Shown in pieces: positions 5,817 to 5,950 of a DNA stretch of 5,950 nt. The first letter of the stretch is position 1. Each line of letters starts with the position of its first letter. Source of the stretch: Saprospiraceae bacterium. GTDB taxonomy: Bacteria; Bacteroidota; Bacteroidia; Chitinophagales; Saprospiraceae. The DNA is taken from positions 1 through 5,950 of the forward strand of contig JALZVB010000277.1 of NCBI GenBank assembly GCA_023300835.1. The letters are read 5' to 3'. Position numbers and translations under genes: made by a program. The notes under the pieces were generated by a model. It was not told the DNA's origin. It made no database searches and saw nothing but the letters and a program-made list of their open reading frames with translations.

Positions 5817-5902
5817 TATATGTAAATGTGTTTGTATAATATTTATAATGGTCGATTGTTATTGAGTGGGGTTGTTTTTTGGTTTGTGTTAGATTTTATG
5901 AG
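5817..5902 (-). promoter_or_regulatory. G-depleted 5' leader of the M4 protease gene
   Basis: Read on the minus strand, the 86 bases before the protease start codon contain a single G (complement of C5853). The part at 5890-5854 is almost purely A and C. Such RNA can form little structure, which would suit initiation without a Shine-Dalgarno sequence. No consensus TAnnTTTG lies inside it. The nearest candidate box is TATGTTTT at 5932-5925, which would give a leader of about 100 bases, but no -33 TTG sits at proper spacing. The composition is directly visible; the leader role is inferred. Confidence 0.4.
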
Positions 5903-5950
5903 CGATATCATTTTCCTTCATAGAAAAACATATTCCAGGACAGTCAATTC
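5903..5950. other. Window edge upstream of the protease, unassigned
   Basis: Two short open frames touch the edge. On the plus strand an ATG at 5898 opens a frame (MSDIIFLHRKTYSRTVN) that runs off the window. On the minus strand a frame enters from the edge and stops at 5891-5889 after about 19 codons. Either could be a neighbouring gene's end, but nothing identifies one. The stretch may also simply contain the protease promoter. Confidence 0.2.

Noticed and set aside
5889..5950. Possible neighbouring gene ends at the right edge on either strand
   Set aside because: Each frame is under 20 codons and unrecognisable, and they overlap one another; evidence is too thin to call a gene.
1..5950. 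CRISPR array, insertion sequence, toxin-antitoxin or defence system
   Set aside because: No spaced direct repeats, transposase, terminal inverted repeats or matching gene pairs were seen.

Overview
The window looks like an ordinary chromosomal segment of a Bacteroidota bacterium (Flavobacteriia- or Saprospiria-like; the sequence does not settle which). Three things point there. The DNA is AT-rich with no clear Shine-Dalgarno boxes. The tRNA promoters carry the Bacteroidota -7 box TAnnTTTG. The large secreted protease ends in a type IX secretion (Por-type) sorting domain, a system confined to that phylum.

Layout from left to right: (1) The tail of an unidentified plus-strand gene ends at 134. 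(2) It converges on a minus-strand tRNA-Asp(GTC) at 242-315, with a strong hairpin terminator between them. (3) A 271-base spacer separates tRNA-Asp from a plus-strand CAT tRNA (elongator Met, or Ile2) at 587-660. The two tRNAs are divergent, and their promoters share an almost identical 18-base core placed as an inverted repeat. (4) The CAT tRNA ends in a textbook terminator that abuts the stop of a small unknown minus-strand gene (708-959, or 708-989 with a GTG start). (5) A second divergent spacer leads into a tight plus-strand pair, paaY-like (1088-1684) and queG (1686-2630), one base apart. (6) These converge on a 1038-residue minus-strand secreted thermolysin-type (M4) metalloprotease (2700-5816). 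Its terminator is built partly out of the last codons and stop codon of queG. (7) The protease has a leader of about 86 bases that is almost free of G.

Functionally the genes are mostly separate. QueG performs the last step of queuosine synthesis in tRNAs with GUN anticodons, and tRNA-Asp(GUC) in this window belongs to that substrate class. The PaaY-like protein is a left-handed beta-helix metalloenzyme of the gamma-carbonic anhydrase superfamily, here without any visible phenylacetate genes. The M4 protease has a signal peptide, FTP/PepSY propeptide, catalytic domain, probable six-bladed beta-propeller and T9SS tail, and is expected outside the cell or on its surface.

I see no mobile element, CRISPR array, toxin-antitoxin pair, defence island or clearly new system. 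The points most worth following are the His/Cys-rich segment at the propeptide-catalytic junction of the protease, its G-depleted leader, the mirrored tRNA promoters, and hairpins whose G-U versus A-C pairs reveal which strand they serve.
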